From NCBI GenBank assembly GCA_032622095.1, contig CP136062.1, positions 159,150,875-159,214,874 on the forward strand: a stretch of DNA of 64,000 bases, given 5' to 3'. Every line of letters begins with the position of its first letter. The stretch's first letter is position 1. This stretch comes from Siphonodentalium dalli. Taxonomy: Eukaryota > Mollusca > Scaphopoda > Gadilida > Siphonodentaliidae. A program made the translations under genes and the position numbers. The notes beneath the pieces are model-generated. The model was not told the origin of the DNA, did not search any database, and was given only the letters and a program-made list of their open reading frames with translations. This document shows positions 10,864 to 21,578 of the stretch, piece after piece.

Positions 10864-11220
10864 CTTATCAGATTTGTGAAAATGGGATCACAAAGTCAAA
10901 TAAGGGCAGAGCAAGAGACTTAACTATTTCACTACATAGTAATTCTTAAAATATGTTTGCAAGAACTAGTTGGCTTATATAGAATGGAATGTTCTTCCTT
11001 GACTGCAATTCAGATTTTTTTAATGGGGTCACCTGGTCAAATAGGGGCCAAGCGAAGGACAGTCTCCCTCTTAATATGCTTCCTTCACAAGGACCATCAG
11101 GTCTATTTGACTGATATTTATGATATGTATGAAGGGTTCTTTGGTGTCTGGGATTCAAATTTATTCAGATGGGGTCACCAGGTTAAATAGGGTGGGACCA
11201 GGGACATTATACAGTTGTCG

Positions 11221-11326
11221 CCCGTTGTCGAGGGAGACATTGAGATTTGTCACCCGCTCGAGAACGGAATGTCTCCCGGGAGACATTCCGTTCTCGAGCG
11301 GGTGACAAATCTCAATGTCTCCCGAG
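11221..11326. repeat. Strong hairpin at the edge of the foreign segment
   Basis: Arms of about 48 bases are almost perfectly complementary: GGGAGACATTGAGATTTGTC and onward, mirrored as GACAAATCTCAATGTCTCCC. The apex reads CTCCCGGGAG. Related GGCGGGCGAC and GTCGCCCGGC phrases occur at about 12158-12215, so this is probably the left end of a TIR element. Confidence 0.8.
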
Positions 11327-12157
11327 AAGAAGGGCAACAACTGTTTTGTTATCCGATTATACCACAGAAAATATCCTTGGCATCCACACGCACGATGTTG
11401 CACTGAGCCACGAGCGCTTTCTTTCCCGATTATGTATATTTTCAGAAACTAGTTATCGTCCCATAGGATTTCTGTTCCATAAACGATAGTCAAGCTGTTA
11501 AGCGTTTAATAATCCGCGTTTAATTACGATCATTTTGGTGGTCAAATCGTCAATATCGGTCCATGCAATATAAACCAATAAGCCATATATGTATGTTCTC
11601 GTCTTCTGCAATGTGGCATATTCAATGTCGTCTTGTGTGCGAAATTTACTCGCGATGTTCATTTCATAACGATCTTCTCCGAAAGCTATTGGGAAGTTGT
11701 CAATTTCATTAATGTACATTCATATGTGTCAGTGCTCATGGCGATCCTCACATAAAATACTTCTATGATCACATTGCAGACATCGTGGAGGATCTGCGTG
11801 CAGTACCATTCATTCGCGACAAACGTATGCATTATGTTGTCTACCAGCGAACATTTATAACCAACCAACCTCAAGGGATCCTCTCAATCTTGCATCATAA
11901 TGTCGACATGAACAAATTGAATCACCGAGATGTTTTGATGTAAAAAGTAAATAATAACGCTTGTCCGATAAAAGTATCAACTTAAAAGTTCGAATATTAG
12001 TGTTCACTAAATATATGCAAATTAGCAAACACCACAACTGGTGTGTTTTGCGAATCAGTGGGGTATATAAGATCTATGATTTTTTAGTACGTCGTAGTGA
12101 TGTGAAATAGATGAATTACTGCAGTGTGTGTTTGGAGATATTCTTGCAATATAACAT
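11327..12157. other. Unrecognised 0.8-kb segment with minus-strand frames
   Basis: Three overlapping short minus-strand frames (11498-11719, 11686-11874, 11855-12037) could be one frame-shifted reading region. I do not recognise the product. The base composition is less repetitive than the surroundings. It could be the decayed interior of a transposon or captured host sequence. Confidence 0.3.
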
Positions 12158-12600
12158 CAGGCGGGCGACAAAAACAATGTCTCCCGGGTCAGCGGGCGAC
12201 AGTGTGATTTGTCGCCCGGCACGTGACAGCACGTGGGCCAACCAGAAGGGTGGAAAATAGGGAGGAGGATAACAAAACTATATGTCTCTATAGTAATTCT
12301 TAAAATGTCTTCTCAAGAGAGTTTGGACTATTTAGCTTACATACTAGTATAGTATGGAGGAATCATGAGGATCCTTTAGTGACTGAGATTCAGATTTGTT
12401 AAAATGAGGTCAACCTGTCAAGAAATGGCAGGCTATGGGGAGTTAACACTTTTGTGTCTAATAAAATCATCGAAATACCAAATTCATTAAAACATCTACT
12501 AGTACCTTGGAACCACCTGACTGATTGGTCTGACATACATGTATTGTGTTTTGGGTCCATGGATAATTGGGCTTCAAACATGTTCAAATGGTTTTAGAAA

Positions 12601-13551
12601 AAGGCGCTTGTGAGATTGGAAATTTCCAACAATTGAGAAAGTTTGAGGTGTCGGTTGTGAAATTCCAACCTAAGACTTGGAAGTCTGGATCCCGGTCGGG
12701 AGGGGACTTGTTGAGCTGGAGGAGGGGGGTGATCAGTAGTGTACAGTTGGCAATTTCAAGGTGGATTTTTACCAAGCTACATACTTGAAGTCTCTCTAGC
12801 CACATATCCTGTTTAAATCTACTTCTTTTAAAGTGATTATGAAAAGTGCTGACTGTTTTGATCTCCAGAGTCCCAGTCTTATCAGTCTTTGCAGTCTGGT
12901 GAGCGAACCCACAGTCATTGACTGTCTTGTCTATAACGTTCTGACCAAAGTTGCCAGGCGGAGGTTCGTGGAATACACAAGTCCATACATCAAGGAGAAT
13001 ACTTTCGACTGACAACTTTGGTCAGAATGTTAGACAGAGTTGCCGGAAACACCAAAGGGCAAGGGGGGGGGGGGGGGGGGGAGGGGGGGCAAACCAGTCA
13101 GGTGGGCACTTTTCGGGTGCCCACTGGACTCCCCTGGGCCAGGGCAATGGGGGCATGCCCCCCTTCTCCGGCATCCCTGATGTTAGAACAAACAACTGTG
13201 AGTTTGGACACAAATGAGGTATCAGCTTGTTTGAAAAATAGTATAGCGTATGCTCGTAGCTGCCAAAATACTATGTAATATAATCATTATCATAGTTTAT
13301 TACCTTTTTCCCTCGTTTCTGGTCGTGTTTGCAAATGCTTCCGCCCTGTTGAATGAGTGGTACTCATCAACTCGAAACCATGTGATTCCCCACCATGTGT
13401 CATATCAGTTATTTTCCAGGTAATGTGCCATTCTGTGTTAATATTTGAACCCATGTTCAGACTTGATATGCTTCCCAACTCTCAGTGAAAAGGCTTCCTT
13501 TTAAAGACATATTATGGACTTCTTTGGGTGCGTGAAACTGATAAATTAGTG
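12601..13551. other. Unassigned; hairpin and poly-G tract
   Basis: A hairpin at about 12932-13030 (cgttctgaccaaagttg mirrored as caactttggtcagaatg). A G-run occupies about 13063-13088, with a second short hairpin (gtgggcac/gtgcccac) after it. A 143-codon minus-strand frame (12584-13015) has no recognisable domain and crosses the hairpin. I do not call it a gene. Confidence 0.4.
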
Positions 13552-13665
13552 CAGTAATGCCCTAAATAATCGACTCCTTACCCACAGCAGAATTATGGGT
13601 AATTTTTCAGGATTTAGTCAGAAATACGGCTTGTTGCCATTCACCAGAAAGCTGTCAGTGAGATC
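13552..13665. mobile_element. Family B left half-arm
   Basis: CAGTAATGCCCTAAATAATC through TTGCCATTCACCAGAAAGCT. The right arm is absent; the sequence changes at about 13665. Confidence 0.8.
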
Positions 13666-14951
13666 TTGATCTGAGTTGAGGGACATCTCACTGCTGCATT
13701 CTGATCGATACATGGCCATTTCAATAAGAAATGAGAATTTGTTCACGCTAACTGAAGCAAGCATATTTGAAGTAATGAACACTCATACTGAGTTCGTGCC
13801 TCCATAAATCTGATATACCATTATCATTATACCAGGCTGCCCCCCAGTGTTAAGCTGCATTTCGGATAGACTTTAATTGTGGATATAAACCGCAAGACAA
13901 ACAGATTGTGTGGCTAAAATGCATGTGATCATCAACTGTTATGAAACGGTAACTTCCAGTACAATTACTGCTCCAGCCTCATTATATACCGTATGTCATA
14001 GTAATGAAATTCGCCGACAGTCAGCAGTTACTTGTAGCTACATGTAAAGTGTATCGGCTGTCAAGGAATATAACAGGGTTTCTTTACCATATGTATAACC
14101 CAGCTCCTTTGTTCTCCCTCGACCTTCTATTTCTCCGAAAGGGCACTTTATATTATGCTTTATACCATAACTCGACATTCGTAATCTAGAATGGTCATTT
14201 CTCCCACAACATGCCCAACAAAGGGACCACTTTTCGAGAAATAATTTGCTTCTAACACCTGCCAACAATAAGAAACATCTGCATACATGTACCAGTAGTG
14301 CATATATAACCCCCACATAATACAATTCCTTGTCAGAAAAGGCGGCATGTTAATTTGCATAGAAAGTTGTATTTAACACATTCAAACATACATGTATACG
14401 GTACGCCATCATAATAGAGTTACTGTTGTTCTGTACAGAATATTACTTTGATAATTCGTGAATCAAAAATATCCTATAATGCATACAGACAATTGCAAGA
14501 CAGTATATATTATGCATATACATGTATACTATGTTATATTTACAGTGAAAACAAATATTGTATTATATGTTTGGTTAGTTTTGAACAATGCTGTGCCGGG
14601 CAGCTGTATAATGCCTATACAATTGTTTAAACGGCACATAGCCATGTGCAACCCCCACTCACACGATTCGTGTCAGTGGGTGTGGTTTTGTTCTCAGCCG
14701 AGTACTATTTTGTATACATAAAACATTCTTATATATCGCATTTGTCGAGATTTTTCAGCATAGTTCAGTATATATTTCAAACCTGTGTTTTAAGTAAGTT
14801 GATGTACTCGTGATTGGACATTCATAAACTAAATGATCTCGGTCTATGTCCTCGACCATCTAGTTTACGAATGTCTAGTAGCACGTCCATTAACCCTGAC
14901 TTAATCTCATTGCCAAAGCAGTCACAGAACCATTAACTGTGGGGCTATGGT
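13666..14951. other. Unassigned
   Basis: No gene. 13997-14095 (gaaattcgccgacagtcagc and gaatataacagggtttcttt) recurs in opposite orientation at about 32320-32420, so part is a low-copy repeat. 14814-14876 contains an inverted pair (ttcataaacta/tagtttacgaa). Confidence 0.4.
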
Positions 14952-14955
14952 TTAA

Positions 14956-15174
14956 CCCTTTTAGTGCCAGGGGCCGATCTCATTGGCCCTAATTTATGGT
15001 CTGTAGAGTGCCCTAAACAAAATAAAAATAATGAATTTTTTTTGTTTTTTTGGGTTAGGCCAATGCATTCTCTTATATATGCGAGGCGACCTATGGTCGA
15101 CTCGCATATATAAGAGAATGCATTGGCACAGGGTATATGGATCAATACAAAAATCGGACCTGGCACTCAAAGGG
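14956..15174. mobile_element. Family A-II piggyBac-like MITE
   Basis: TTAA at 14952-14955 and 15175-15178. Ends are CCCTTTTAGTGCCAG (one inserted T) and CTGGCACTCAAAGGG. The core palindrome is at about 15059-15127. It lies 245 bp upstream of the receptor exon acceptor. Confidence 0.85.
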
Positions 15175-15302
15175 TTAACACAGTTATATATGCATTCTCT
15201 TATATATGCGAGGCGACCTATGGTCGACTCGCATATATAAGAGAATGCATTGGCACAGGGTATATGGATCAATACAAAAATCGGACCTGGCACTCAAAGG
15301 GT
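15175..15302. repeat. Partial tandem duplication of the A-II right part
   Basis: The phrase ttaacacagttatatatgca occurs at 15175 and again at about 15299. Between them is a second copy of the A-II palindrome and right end. The junction reuses ATGCAT, shared by the palindrome arm and the flank, which suggests a microhomology-mediated duplication. It ends about 117 bases before the splice acceptor. Confidence 0.8.
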
Positions 15303-15419
15303 TAACACAGTTATATATGCATAATAACCCCAGTTACTGTGTCATTAACTTAGGGCAGTAAACTACAGTAGTTACATGTACATTGTACAACCCTAAACTT
15401 GATACCTTCATTTTTTCAG

Positions 15420-15853
15420 AACACTTCAGTATGTATCAGCCACAAGATCCAAACGAAGCTGCCAGTTCTATGGAGAACTGCATGCAGTCGTATGAAGGAG
15501 GGGGTCGTGTTCAGTCATCAGGTGGTCGCGTTCAGTCATCAGGTGGTCGCGTTCAGTCATCAGGTGGTCACGTTCAGTCATCCCAACAAGATATCAAAGA
15601 AACGGACTCAATCTCATCGTCAATGAACGAAACGGAGGTTATGATGAGTGTGTCACGGGATATATCTATATCGAGTGATATGAGTGACGATTATTCATGC
15701 ATTGATAAAGAGGAGGTGCCGCGCAAGAAATATAAGGGCAAAACCGATAAAGCCTGCGGAGTTTGTGGAGACAAGGCTTTAGGTTACAACTTTAACGCTG
15801 TGACGTGTGAATCGTGTAAAGCGTTCTTCAGAAGAAATGCCTTGAAAGATAAG
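15420..15853 (+). CDS. HR96-like (NR1J) nuclear receptor, exon with first zinc finger
   Basis: Ligand-regulated transcription factor, expected in the nucleus. The acceptor ttttttcag ends at 15419 and the donor AAG|gtgagt begins at 15854. The first in-frame ATG is 15431 (A at -3). From it, residues 1-107 are a Ser/Gln-rich A/B region with four GGRVQSS-type repeats (residues 24-51), and a basic patch (RKKYKGK) precedes the DNA-binding domain. The first finger follows: Cys109, Cys112, Cys126, Cys129, then [11 protein letters not shown] at the exon end. The P-box CESCKA differs from the usual CEGCKG and is the signature of HR96, DAF-12 and NHR-8. The frame continues in phase 0 into the exon at 63851. 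Whether ATG 15431 is the true start or coding begins in an upstream exon cannot be decided here. The ligand-binding domain is outside the window. Family assignment is strong; the exact orthologue is uncertain, so no symbol is given. Confidence 0.93.
15500..15583 (+). repeat. Coding minisatellite, 21 bp x 4
   Basis: Four in-frame copies of ggtggtcgcgttcagtcatc+a, encoding GGRVQSS three times and GGHVQSS once. The copies are nearly identical at the nucleotide level (cgt/cgc/cac differences), so expansion is recent. It lies in the disordered N-terminal region of the receptor. Confidence 0.95.
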
Positions 15854-15863
15854 GTGAGTTTTT

Positions 15864-16493
15864 ATGTGTACCCATACCATAGTTCACATAGTGTCGACTT
15901 TGGGATCGACCACTCGTTGTTCATTCGTCTGTCCGGCCATTTGTCTATCTGTAGATGCTTTACGCACGGTGCGATAACTCAAACATTTTTTATCCGATCA
16001 GACCTAAATTTTGTATATGTGTTTCTCAGTGCAAAGATCAAGTTCGAATATGGGTTTTATCTGAGTTTCTTTTTATAGTGTTATGGCCCTTTTTCAACTT
16101 AGAATTCACTAATGGTGCAATAACTCAAAACATTTTATCTGATCGAAACAAAATTTGGTATGTGAGTTTCTCAGCCCAAAATACAGATCCGATTTATGGC
16201 CATTTTTAGAAAAAAAATTAAAAATTTTAATCTTTGAAGACTAACATTGAATGTTAACTTATGGATTTTAGCGTCCAAGCTCAAAATAGCTAATCACTAT
16301 CGCCAAGGTACAGTAATGCCCTAAGTAATCAACTCTTTAACCACACAGGGGAGAGCTTTCCGATGAATGGCAACAAGCCATATTTCCGACTAAATCCTGA
16401 AAAGTTACCCATAATTCTGCTGTGGTTAGGTGGTCGATTACTTAGAGCATTACTGTATGGGTTTAACATCTGCTGATCGTGATCGGCCTCTCG
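15864..16493 (+). mobile_element. P1 element, internally shortened, next to the splice donor
   Basis: Starts ATGTGTACCCATACCATAG in a T-run at intron position +11 and ends GATCGTGATCGGCCTCTCG at 16493. It retains a weakened GTCC tract, two tandem units and the 3' hairpin (one mismatch, GCTGATC). A B element (16311-16455) splits its 3' region. An open frame reads through the donor into it but is intronic. Confidence 0.75.
16311..16455. mobile_element. Family B element nested in P1, empty site known
   Basis: Left arm truncated to CAGTAATGCCCTAAGTAATC plus a few bases; the right arm is complete. Flanks read caaggTA and TAtgggttt. The uninterrupted P1 copy at about 62292 reads caaggTAtgggtt, which proves TA duplication on insertion. 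Confidence 0.9.
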
Positions 16494-16501
16494 TTATTAT
16501 C

Positions 16502-17024
16502 AGCGTGTCTGTCATGTACAGAATGAGGTTCCCAGAGGGTGAATATAGTGATATATTTTGTTGACTACATGTACAGTTCCTTACAAGCTTGCAAATAGTG
16601 TGTCTGTCATTTGCAGAATTAGGTCCCCACAGGGTGAATCTAGTGATGCTATCCCGCACAGTTGGCGGGCATCACCAAATTCACCTTCTGTGAACCTCAT
16701 TTAGCTGAGACCTCAACTGCTATGGTTGACCTAGGATGAGATTGAAGTTCGCCAGTTGAAGTTGGTGCTGTTCACCATGGGTTGATTTAATTAAAAAAAA
16801 TTGGATAGCACTTTGCAGTACTGGGTAGATTATGTATAGCATTCCGTACCAATACATGTTTTTTCATTGTAAATTGGTTAGCAGAAATTGGAAATTACAT
16901 TGCAAATTATGATGCGAATCCAGTTAAATCGAGCCATGATGTTCACCCATTTATAGTCACCTCAATTATGTATTTTATCTTCTGCAAATTAGGGGATAAA
17001 GAAACTGAACAGAAGGGAAACTAA
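16502..17024. mobile_element. Two family C pieces, disrupted
   Basis: 16502-16560 is a left-arm fragment. A second copy starts at about 16588 (CTTGCAAATAGTGTGTCTG) with hairpin and spacer. AT-rich sequence of about 150 bp (16785-16935) separates GTTCACCATGG from a repeated GTTCACCCATT, after which the spacer continues to 17024. Confidence 0.6.
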
Positions 17025-17159
17025 TTTAGTGCATTGTGATATGTATCGTATCATTCATTGTGTATCGTGATTCGTATCATATCGTAAACAAGTGTATTGT
17101 TACAGCCCTAGTTGTACCCGAGTTCCTGTAATAGTGATAAAGTCACAGAGGAAAGAGTA

Positions 17160-17335
17160 CCGTAATGCCCTAATTAATCGACTTCTTAACCACAGCAGAA
17201 TTATGGGTAACTTTTCAGGATTTAGGCGGAAATATGGCTTGTTGCCATTCATCGGAAAGCTCTCGGGGACTAAATCCTGAAAAGTTACCCATAATTCTGC
17301 TGTGGTTAAGAAGTTGATTAATTAGGGCATTACTG
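17160..17335. mobile_element. Family B palindrome
   Basis: CCGTAATGCCCTAATTAATC to GGGCATTACTG, TA on both sides. The right arm has lost its apex-proximal part (sequence passes from ctctcgggg straight to actaaatcctg). Confidence 0.85.
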
Positions 17336-17645
17336 TATGTGATGTGCGCAGTCATGAGTCAGGTTGTTGACAATTTAGTACCCTTCTGCCTGTTTCATTG
17401 AAATGACATGACCGACATTAAACATAATTTTTTGTTCATTAAAACACGTCGGACGATGTGTTGTGTCAGATATTGTGTTGCATCTCCTTGCATTTGACAT
17501 TTTTCAAATAATTTTCTTTCGAATCTATTTTTGTTTTTCTATTTTTGTTTTTCGCTGTAAAATTTTCATTTGGACTTTGAACAAGTTTGAACATGTTTGT
17601 TTCCTCTAGATTAAATGTCACATCAGAGAGGCAACAGCACAGCTC
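17336..17645. other. Unassigned
   Basis: AT-rich, with a short duplicated phrase (tctatttttgtttttc at about 17525-17550). Nothing else recognised. Confidence 0.35.
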
Positions 17646-18542
17646 AAAATATGGTGCCGGACATTTTAAGGATGATGTCCACAGAGAGTGAATTTAGTGA
17701 TGCTACCCCCGCATGGCGGGCTAGGATCACCAAAGTCAACCTCTGTGAACCTCATTCTGCTTAGGCCTCATCTTCTCTGCAAAGAGTCTTTATTATCAAA
17801 TAAAAGGTACTCAATCCGATCAGACGGTCCCCATACCATCAAGATACAGCAACAACATTTCTTCAAAATACGCTTTAATTATCAGGATCGATTTATTGCA
17901 ACAAAATAAAGCTAACCACTGTCAACTATGGTATCAAATTTCCCAAAACTTGTTATTTATCAACATTTTGTTCAACAAAATATCCCGTATTATCACTAAA
18001 GTATCACAAAATTTGACCGTATTACCACTTGATTTTAGAGTAATCCATCCGCAATTTTGTCCGAGACCCTCCGTTTGACCACGTGTTTCTGGGCCACATA
18101 TTATTACACATCTCGAGAAATAGCAAACTTCAAAAATTTATATCTGATCACTCTGAGCTTTGATGGGTGGGTTCCTCGACTGGAATCAAATATTTTTTAC
18201 CCCCGAAGCCAAAGAAATAGTATTTTAGGAGCATCTGATCGGATTGGGTATATTTAGCAAGTTTTTTAGTTTTTTCACAAAGATTCTTTTTCTTTTTTAG
18301 TTTAGTTTCCAAAATTCCCAAATATGCAGACAACACATTGCATAATTGAGGTGCCCAAATGAGCACACATCACAATATACATGTACACCATCTGGGAACT
18401 TAAATCTGAGTCTAGGTCGCCCACAGAAGATGAGGTTATGTAGAATGAAGTCCCCAGATGATGAATTTGGTGATGCTGTCCGGGTTGCATCACTAAATTC
18501 ACCCTCTTTGGACCTCATTTTGAAAATGTCCAGCACCATATT
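17646..18542. mobile_element. Family C variant interrupted by an E element
   Basis: The outer ends differ from typical C: AATATGGTGCCGGACATTTT at the left and, mirrored, AAAATGTCCAGCACCATATT at the right. Inside are the C arms. The spacer breaks at 17802 and resumes at about 18257 (agcaagttttttag.., cagacaacacattgcat) in the same order as the uninterrupted copy at 44099. Confidence 0.7.
17802..18256. mobile_element. Family E TIR element nested in C
   Basis: Ends: AAAAGGTACTCAATCCGATC at the left; GATCGGATTGGGTATATTT at the right. The interior has caaaatttgttatttatcaacattttgttc-like and atattttttacccccgaag phrases shared with copies at 56588 and 61802. No long open frame. The flanking duplication is unclear and the superfamily is unassigned. 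Confidence 0.7.
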
Positions 18543-18551
18543 CTCAGTCCT

Positions 18552-18688
18552 GGACAGGTGGACGCATGGCTGACTAAGCCTCTGTGATCCCCCCTCCAGA
18601 CAGGTGGACGCATGGCTGACTTAGCCTTCTTGATCCCCGCGCCGGACAGGTGGACGCATGGCTGACTAAGCCTCCATGATCCCCGCTT
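18552..18688. repeat. Minisatellite, about 46 bp x 3
   Basis: Three units of ggacaggtggacgcatggct + gactaagcctctgtgatccc, with small differences between units. A 144-codon minus-strand frame crosses it and is not considered a gene. Confidence 0.85.
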
Positions 18689-19903
18689 AAATTTGGAATA
18701 CTGCATGAGACATTCCATGACAATACTCAGTATATGAATTTGTGGGAGGAGGACAGGTGCTTCGATCGGTATAATGGTTGTGGCGAAAAGTTGCTGAGAT
18801 GATTGTGAAAATTTACAGTTTCGGGGATATTTTGTGGAAGAAATCGTCGCGCGGCGATGATTAAATTGCATATTTTCCGTGGTAGAGCACTGACAACTGA
18901 TTCTACTGATCGTTGGGGGTCGAATATTAGAGACAAAATATTCACTCACCTTAAACTATTTAGAAGTGGTGTCTAAATGTGTTTATTAGCAGCGAAAACG
19001 GTGTCAGAAAGTGTCTGCAAACTTTGACAACACAAATTCCTCGCCTCAGACTCATGACTTCCGGTTTTCGTTTGTGTCCGTTGATCCACTGTGATTAAGC
19101 CGTGATCAAGCATGAGATGTCTTCTTACATGTGGAATAGTGACATCATCAGAAAGTTTGCTTCTCTGATCAGGGTGACGATCGTTATAAAGGTCCACTTC
19201 AATTTTCAATTCGAATGATTGAAATCACTGTTGATGATTGTGCACCGATTTGGGGTCGGCATTATAATAACCCCAATGACCGAAAAGATAAACATTGGCT
19301 TGAAAAGCATGATTTTATAAGTTTTAAGTGTGATCTGTATTATAATCACATTCATATAGCAGCTACTCTAACAGTGTTTTGAGGGGGTCTCTTCTATGGT
19401 CTTGTAAACATGTTATTTGGTGGAAATTGAAAAAAGCCATGACAAAAACACATGTCAGGCCCATACTATGGAAAGACAAATTGAGCTGCGTTCACAAATG
19501 AAGAGTTTGGCTTCCATAAAAATCACTGCTGATGAGTGATGTAGTTCCAGTGAGCAGAAAGTCATTCAATCAAAACAAAGGTTTGAATCTCAGTTTATGA
19601 CGGTGGTGTTTATTTTTAATTTTGGTGTTTTATTCTTTTTCATGGTCAACATGAACTGAAACTTGCTGAAATATTCCACTATACGGCACTAGGCCTAAAT
19701 TTTCTTGTCACCTATATTCACTGCTTCCCATAGGCCTTAAATCACAACAGTAGGCTTTCAAAATAAAATACTTGGAAGATAGATACACAAAACTGTTTTC
19801 GCTGACATCAGCTGCATGCTGATAGTTTGATAGTTTTTTGGACAGATATCACAGGTTCCGACACTGTCACCGTGACAGATTGCTGACTCCCGATTAACGC
19901 TGT
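18689..19903. other. Unassigned, comparatively unique sequence
   Basis: No similarity to the other repeat families in this window is evident. A short minus-strand frame (18973-19209) shows no known domain. Possibly old intronic sequence. Confidence 0.4.
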
Positions 19904-20354
19904 CAAGCCTGCAAATAATGTCTGTCATTTGCAGAATGAGGTCCCCAGAGGGTGAATTTAGTGATGCTATCCCACACAGCGGGCTAGCATCACCAAATTC
20001 ACCCTCTGGGAACCTCATTCTGCTTATGCCTCATTTTCTGGGAAGTATCTATAGTTTCAAATTAACATTGTTTTTAGTTACTTTTTCCCTTCTGGGAAGT
20101 TTCTATATCCCCTAATTTGCAGAAGATAAAATGCATAATCGAGGTGAATAACGGGTGAAGATCACGGGTGAACATCACCAACTTCAAATGGGGAACTTCA
20201 ATCTGACCATATGTCTCCCATAGCAGTTGAGGCCTAAGCAGAATGAGGTTAGATGAGGGTGAATTTAGCCAGCCCACCGTGTGAGATAACGTCACTAAAT
20301 TTACTCCCTGGGTACCTCATTCTGCAAATGACAGACACACTAATTGCAGGCTTG
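19904..20354. mobile_element. Family C, long form, complete
   Basis: CAAGCCTGCAAATAATGTCT to ACACACTAATTGCAGGCTTG. Flanks AACGCTGT and AAAGCTAT agree at 6 of 8 positions, consistent with an old 8-bp duplication. Both hairpins and the full spacer are present. Confidence 0.82.
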
Positions 20355-20914
20355 AAAGCTATAATCATGCATGAAGAGTATTGTACGGTGTATAGGTATA
20401 CAAACCATTCAGTTATTATTTGGTAACTTCTAGATTGCGGTGATTTATATGGAATGCTGCTAATTATTAACTAAATTTAGAATGATGGGTAATTATTGAT
20501 GTCAGCATGTCTTCTGTGTTCAAGATTTACCATTGTCAAATACAGTAGTTCTGATCAGGACTGTTGGTTCATTGAGCTAAAATATTTATCTAAGCATTGA
20601 CACATCACATTGCAAGCGCTCAATACAAAACTTTGTAATGAGATCAGCAGGTTAAAAGTTTCTTTTTTCATATCTGAGCAATAGTTGACAACTTGTAATT
20701 GCGATTCTGTATACATTATACACTGATGTTTATTAACTAAATTTAGAATGATGTATAATAATTGCTGTCAATATATGTTGGTTTACCATTGTCAAATATT
20801 TCAGTAAATTTACAGACCTTCATGCATGATACATCCCCACCCCTCCCCTTTACTATATTCATCAGTTTCATACCATACTTACAGCCTGCCCATGCAACAC
20901 CATCTAATAACTGC
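20355..20914. other. Unassigned
   Basis: Repeated phrases (ttaactaaatttagaatgat twice, near 20466 and 20731) suggest an old tandem duplication of about 265 bp. No gene. Confidence 0.4.
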
Positions 20915-20918
20915 TTAA

Positions 20919-21110
20919 CCTTTTCATGATGGTAGCTGCGCTGGTGCAGCATTAAAAATCATGTGCCAGTGCATTCACTTATATATGCGAGTCACCCATA
21001 GGGAGCCTCGCATATATAAGAGAAGCACTGGCTTACAAGGTCAAGGTAAATATTGTTAGACAAATGTATTCTCTTACATTTATATATGCGAGCCCCACTG
21101 TGGGAGAGCT
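20919..21110. mobile_element. Family A-III, right end lost
   Basis: TTAA at 20915-20918, then the A-III end (ccttttcatgatggtagctg, cgctggtgcagcattaaa), a core palindrome with CCCATAGGGAGCC centre, and the linker ggcttacaaggtcaaggtaa. It fades after the second half-palindrome. Confidence 0.65.
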
Positions 21111-21574
21111 TGTTGCTATTAATGTAACTGGTTTCTAATTTCTAACTCCATGTCTTCCCTTTAATAGGTCTCAAACAATATTTCAAAACAATCTGTTTTG
21201 TCACTTTTTTGTTTCTGAGAAAACATAAAAAGCGAAGAAAATTTCTTGTTATAATGGAATCCCCAAATTACATAAAATATCAATTAAAATATATATTTGA
21301 CACCCCCCTTACTACACTCATTACCTGTTCAGCGCTTACATCCCATGCAACACCAGTAATCTAATAACTGCTTTACGCATGTTGGCATGTTTGCGTTTGT
21401 CAAGGCACTGAAGTTGAAGATGGTATCCTCTGTATGAGGAGGAGTTCGACACAGTCACTGTCCGCAGCTTGTTTCATCCTTAATGAGTGCTTCAACTGAT
21501 GACTATTATTTTTAGCTAGAACATTCACTGGATGAGTACCATCCTCTTATCATAGTTTGATAAGTGTACATTCC
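21111..21574. other. Unassigned
   Basis: Simple intronic-type sequence. No repeat or gene recognised. Confidence 0.35.
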
Positions 21575-21578
21575 TTAA

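Larger units (their letters stand above)
10864..12600. mobile_element. P4-type tandem units interrupted by a foreign segment
   Basis: P4 phrases (cagatttgtt..aatggggtcac, ggtcaaatagggg, tagtaattcttaaaat) occupy 10864-11210 and 12265-12430. The segment between them (about 11215-12240) has unrelated sequence bounded by similar GTCGCCCG/CGGGCGAC phrases. No hairpin start or (GTCC)n tract is seen here, so these are interior units only. Confidence 0.55.

Noticed and set aside
12584-13015. 143-codon minus-strand frame
   Set aside because: No recognisable domain; it crosses a hairpin and lies in a repeat-rich stretch. Recorded only as unassigned.
15383-16078. 231-codon frame through the first receptor exon
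   Set aside because: It starts from TTG upstream of the acceptor and runs through the donor into P1. The coding part is limited to the exon.
18515-18949. 144-codon minus-strand frame
   Set aside because: Its C-terminal third is the 46-bp minisatellite in translation; the rest shows no known motif.
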